Positions 5,668-8,931 of a stretch of 8,931 nt of DNA are shown one piece after another. The stretch is from Longimicrobiales bacterium. GTDB lineage: Bacteria; Gemmatimonadota; Gemmatimonadetes; Longimicrobiales; Gaopeijiaceae. Within the stretch, counting starts at the first letter, position 1. Every line of letters begins with the position of its first letter. The stretch spans positions 1-8,931 of the forward strand of contig JANQME010000048.1 of the NCBI GenBank assembly GCA_028280205.1. Reading direction: 5' to 3'. The notes below the pieces were generated by a model. The model did not search any database, was not told where the DNA came from, and saw only the letters and a list, made by a program, of their open reading frames with translations. The translations under genes were made by a program, and so were the position numbers.

Positions 5668-8600
5668 CTACCGGTCTGGAGCGGGGCCTGCGTCTCCTCC
5701 GTACCCCCACTCGCGGAAGAGGAAGACGCCGTACACCCGACGGTTGTTTTCGAGAAGACCGGACGACGAGCCGAGGAGCGCGTTGCTGCTCCTCAGGAAG
5801 CGGTCCTCGAAGAAGATCTCCGAGTTGTAGTCGTCCGTCAGTGCCCATTCTACCCGCACACCGGCGAGCGGGTTCTGGTCCTGCGGTCCGGAGTCGAAGG
5901 GCCGGATGACCATGATCAGGAAGAGATCCTCGCCCACATAGCGTCCGAGCTCGACCTGCGTGGCTCCCGCCAGGCTCCCGTCGAGCTGGGTGGCCGCACC
6001 CTGCTGGATCGAGACGTAGTCGAGGCTGAGGGCGCCCAACTCCTGGGCGATCGCCGTCCCGAACTGGTTCGCGAACCGACCGCCGAGGTAGGTTCCCACA
6101 CCCTGCACCACCGCGGATCCCTGCGAGAGGCCGAGCGCCCCGCTCGGCTGCCCGGTCACGATGTACGAGACCAGGTCCTCCTCGGCGAGCCCGCTCTCCT
6201 CCGTCGTGAGCGAGACGACGGGCCGCAGCAGCGAACCGGTCACCTGCGCCTGCACCGCGAACGGCACGTCGTCCGGACGACGGATGCGCGTAGCGGCCAA
6301 GATGTTCAGGTCGGGATTCATGCCGGGACGGCCGATGAAGCTCACCGTTCCCTCGTCGACCTCGAACGAGCGCCCGAGCACGTTGTGTGACCCGCGCACC
6401 GCCTGCAGCTCGCCGATGAGCACGAAGTTGTCCGCGGACCGATCGTACAGGACGACGAGATCACCCACGAGCTCCGCATTCGTGTCGAGCGAGCGGAGCC
6501 AGTTCCCGCGCGGCACCGAGAGGTCGACGTCGACCCGGAGGTTGTCGAAGAACGGGTTGCGCAGCCCCGCGAAGATCGGCTGCGAGACCAGGGCCGTCGT
6601 GTCGACGGCGAGACCGCCGTCGAAGAGGAAGGGATCGGACAGGTTCACGACGCCCGCGTTTCGCTGCAGCTCGTCCACGTAGATCGTCCCCGCCTCGACC
6701 GAGATCGCACCCTCGACGGTCGGTCTTCGGTACCGCCCCCCGAGCGTGAAGCCGCCGCTGATGGTTCCTTCCATGTCGGCCCGCCGCACCGCCTGGAAGC
6801 TCCGGAAATCGAAGCGCAGATCGAGCTCCGGGTTGTCCAGCGGCTGGAGGCGGATCGTACCGTTCACGTCGGAGCGTCCGGGCCCGGCCGCGACGAGCTC
6901 GACCTCGACCGTCCGGTCGGGCCGTACCCGCGCCACGCCGGAGACGCCCGTGTGGCGGACCCCGATCGCGTCGATCGACCACGCCGCGTTCGACAGCCGC
7001 ACCGAGCCCTCCGGCCGCGGGCTCGCCGGCGTGCCGCGGACGGCCACCTCGCCGGAGATGGAACCCACCACACCTTCGAGCGCCGTCACGTAGCCGAGGG
7101 CGATCGCCGCGTCCAGCGAGTCTGCCGACAGCTCGATGCTCATCGGCGCCTCGACGACCCGCTCCTCCACCTCGCCCAGGGAGAGGTCGATCGGGAACGC
7201 GCCCGCGAACGACACCGCGGAGCGGATGCCGTCCCACCCCTCCAGATCGAAGTCGAGCCGGCGGTCCACGTACCCCAGCGAACCCGAAACCCGGGTGAGG
7301 TTCAGCGTCTCGTAGCGGGGGCCGAGCACGTTCAGCGTCCCGTCGATGCGCGGCGCTTCCGCGGGACCCGTGACGTCGAGATCCAGATCGACCTGTCCGG
7401 AGACCGAGGGACGCTCGAGCTGCAGGATGTGCATGAGTCGTTCGACGCGCAGCCCGGAGAGCGCCAGGTGGAAGTCGCTCTCCCCGCCCCTTCGCAGCAC
7501 TCCGCCGACCGAGACGGTCATCGGGTCGGGGCCTGCTCGCTCGGCCTCCAGCCGGTCGACCACGAGCGACCCGTCGTCCCAGCGGACACGCCCCGGCCGG
7601 GTGAGCACGTACTCGTCGTCGAAGACTTCGACGAGCGCGTCGTCCACACCCACCTCGCCGCCCAGGGAGTCGAGCGCGAAGTCGCCGACCACACGGTAGC
7701 GCTCACCCGGCTGCCGCACGAGCTCGACGCGGCCCTCGCCGGTGAGCTCGACGACGTCGACCTCGAAGCCGCCCCGCTCGAACGTCCTCCCCTCCCACTC
7801 GAGACCCCGCGCGCTCGCCCCGACCAGCCATGCGCCGGTCCGCGTCGGAAGTTCGGTCGCGGTGAGGCCGATGCGCACCGTATCCACGGCGTTGTGGCGC
7901 CAGCGGCCGTCGAAGACGTCGACGATCATCCCGAGCTCGAAGGAACCGAAGCGTCCGGTGATGGTGGCGGAGCCCTCCACGCTCCCGTCGAGCCGTACGT
8001 CGTCCGAGGCGGGCAGCGTGTCCGGATCCACACCCTGGAGCACGAGGAACTCACGGTCGAGCTCGGTGAGGTCGTCCCGAACGAGCACGGAGTCGGGAAC
8101 GCCCATGAGGAAGGGGCGCAGCCCGCGCACCGAGGCTCCTCCGAAGTCGAGGCGGGCGCTCCCCGACCGGCCCTCGACGAGACCGAGCTGACCACGGCCG
8201 GAGACGTCGATCCCCGCCACCGTGGCGCGCAGTGAATCCGCTACGATCATCCCGCCTGAGACCCGTATCCGGGTGGCGACGCTGTCGACGCGCACGTCGC
8301 CGAGACGGGACGCGCCCGCGACGACGGTGGTCGCCAGCGTCATGGAGTCGGCGTCGATGCCCGCTCCCAGGAGGTCCACGGTCCCGCTCCACGACGTCCC
8401 CTCCGGGAGGCGCCCGACGAGCTCCGCCGCAGGGAAGCCGTCCGCGGTCGCATCGAGGCGGTAGCGCGAGACGGGGTTCGTCGCGTCGAAGGAGGCATCG
8501 AACGCCAGCAGCCCCTCCCCGGAGGAGAGCTCGGCCCCGACGCGCAGATCGGTCGACGGTCCGCGCACCGTCATCGGCCCGGTGACCGTCCCGCCCAGCG

Positions 8601-8931
8601 CCAGGTCGGGGAGATACTCGGCGAAGAGCCCGACGGACAGAGGCTGCAGATCGACCTCGAGATCGGTCCGCCACGGACCGACCTCCGAGGCGCGGGCCAG
8701 GCTCCCGCGCACATCGGCGACCGAGCGGAGGCCGAAGGGGCTGACGTGCTCGAACGAGGCGTCGATGACGACGGAGTCGCGCAGCAGGCCGTCCAGCGAG
8801 ACCGTGGCCCGTCCACTCCCGGGCCAGGGGAAGCCGGGTGCGAGCGTCTCGAGGACGTCCCAGTTGAGCGGTTCGACGGTGGCGGTGAAGTCGGACGCGC
8901 CGCGCCGCTCTCCGAGCAGCACCCGGCCGGA
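5668..8931 (-). CDS. tamB: TamB/DUF490 (AsmA-like) envelope protein, C-terminal part; gene runs off the window
   Basis: Partial: 1087 residues to the stop at 5668, with the frame open to the window edge, so the true start lies beyond 8931. TamB-type proteins are anchored in the inner membrane and span the periplasm as a long beta-taco groove, working with an Omp85 partner (TamA) in outer-membrane lipid or protein traffic. Most of the visible part is repetitive beta-strand sequence with the recurrent pattern G-x-x-x-P-x-x-x-G-x-hydrophobic, as in TGPAEAPRIDGTLNV, RGTPASPRPEGSVRL and GGRYRRPTVEGAISV. The last about 370 residues match the C-terminal DUF490 domain: GRSFEVDEGTVSFIG, GMNPDLNILAATRI, LVSYIVTGQPSGAL, then alternating strands ending YGVFLFREWGYGG. 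No membrane helix is visible because the N-terminus is missing. The upstream neighbour in many genomes is a TamA/BamA-like porin, which would lie outside this window. The GTG at 8922 is an internal codon, not the start. Confidence 0.93.
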   Translation of the reverse strand, partial: SGRVLLGERRGASDFTATVEPLNWDVLETLAPGFPWPGSGRATVSLDGLLRDSVVIDASFEHVSPFGLRSVADVRGSLARASEVGPWRTDLEVDLQPLSVGLFAEYLPDLALGGTVTGPMTVRGPSTDLRVGAELSSGEGLLAFDASFDATNPVSRYRLDATADGFPAAELVGRLPEGTSWSGTVDLLGAGIDADSMTLATTVVAGASRLGDVRVDSVATRIRVSGGMIVADSLRATVAGIDVSGRGQLGLVEGRSGSARLDFGGASVRGLRPFLMGVPDSVLVRDDLTELDREFLVLQGVDPDTLPASDDVRLDGSVEGSATITGRFGSFELGMIVDVFDGRWRHNAVDTVRIGLTATELPTRTGAWLVGASARGLEWEGRTFERGGFEVDVVELTGEGRVELVRQPGERYRVVGDFALDSLGGEVGVDDALVEVFDDEYVLTRPGRVRWDDGSLVVDRLEAERAGPDPMTVSVGGVLRRGGESDFHLALSGLRVERLMHILQLERPSVSGQVDLDLDVTGPAEAPRIDGTLNVLGPRYETLNLTRVSGSLGYVDRRLDFDLEGWDGIRSAVSFAGAFPIDLSLGEVEERVVEAPMSIELSADSLDAAIALGYVTALEGVVGSISGEVAVRGTPASPRPEGSVRLSNAAWSIDAIGVRHTGVSGVARVRPDRTVEVELVAAGPGRSDVNGTIRLQPLDNPELDLRFDFRSFQAVRRADMEGTISGGFTLGGRYRRPTVEGAISVEAGTIYVDELQRNAGVVNLSDPFLFDGGLAVDTTALVSQPIFAGLRNPFFDNLRVDVDLSVPRGNWLRSLDTNAELVGDLVVLYDRSADNFVLIGELQAVRGSHNVLGRSFEVDEGTVSFIGRPGMNPDLNILAATRIRRPDDVPFAVQAQVTGSLLRPVVSLTTEESGLAEEDLVSYIVTGQPSGALGLSQGSAVVQGVGTYLGGRFANQFGTAIAQELGALSLDYVSIQQGAATQLDGSLAGATQVELGRYVGEDLFLIMVIRPFDSGPQDQNPLAGVRVEWALTDDYNSEIFFEDRFLRSSNALLGSSSGLLENNRRVYGVFLFREWGYGGDAGPAPDR

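Noticed and set aside
6952..8235. Long plus-strand frame opposite tamB, and similar frames opposite htpX and the YbjN gene
   Set aside because: All are in register with clear minus-strand genes and arise from the same codon bias.
1..8931. CRISPR array, tRNA, rRNA or prophage genes
   Set aside because: No regularly spaced direct repeats, no tRNA-like cloverleaf and no phage structural or integrase motifs were seen on either strand.

Overview
This window is GC-rich and carries five recognisable genes, all on the minus strand. Reading in the direction of transcription (high to low coordinates) they are: the C-terminal part of a very large TamB/DUF490 protein (cut by the window edge at 8931), the membrane zinc protease HtpX, the excision-repair ATPase UvrA, a small YbjN-domain protein, and a PspA/IM30-family protein with an unusual acidic tail. 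TamB and HtpX indicate a Gram-negative-type (diderm) cell envelope. The high GC, the style of the TamB C-terminus and the HtpX sequence would fit Gemmatimonadota or a similar diderm phylum. That placement is from general familiarity only; no search was run.

Layout: tamB (5668-8931, partial) and htpX (4813-5658) are 9 bp apart and look co-transcribed. A 137-bp gap (4676-4812) holds a hairpin after htpX and a promoter-like pair so close to the uvrA ATG that the uvrA message may be leaderless. uvrA (1700-4675) is complete, with both ABC ATPase halves and all zinc-binding CxxC pairs. A 125-bp gap (1575-1699) precedes a tight two-gene unit: the YbjN-domain gene (1161-1574) and pspA (271-1158), separated by only 2 bp, each with a clear Shine-Dalgarno sequence. 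The last 270 bp (1-270) hold no gene I can support. They do contain an 89-nt rod-like inverted repeat (172-260) starting about 10 bp beyond the pspA stop.

Functionally, four of the five genes point to envelope maintenance: TamB in lipid or protein traffic to the outer membrane, HtpX in inner-membrane protein quality control, PspA in membrane repair, and a YbjN-domain partner of PspA with a chaperone-like fold. uvrA (nucleotide excision repair) sits between the two envelope pairs and appears to have its own promoter. No CRISPR array, tRNA, rRNA, insertion sequence or phage gene is visible. I found no obviously new multi-gene system. The best leads are the 89-nt rod, the possible leaderless uvrA, and the YbjN-PspA pair with a PspA tail that repeats an internal SEFx(K/R)LE motif.
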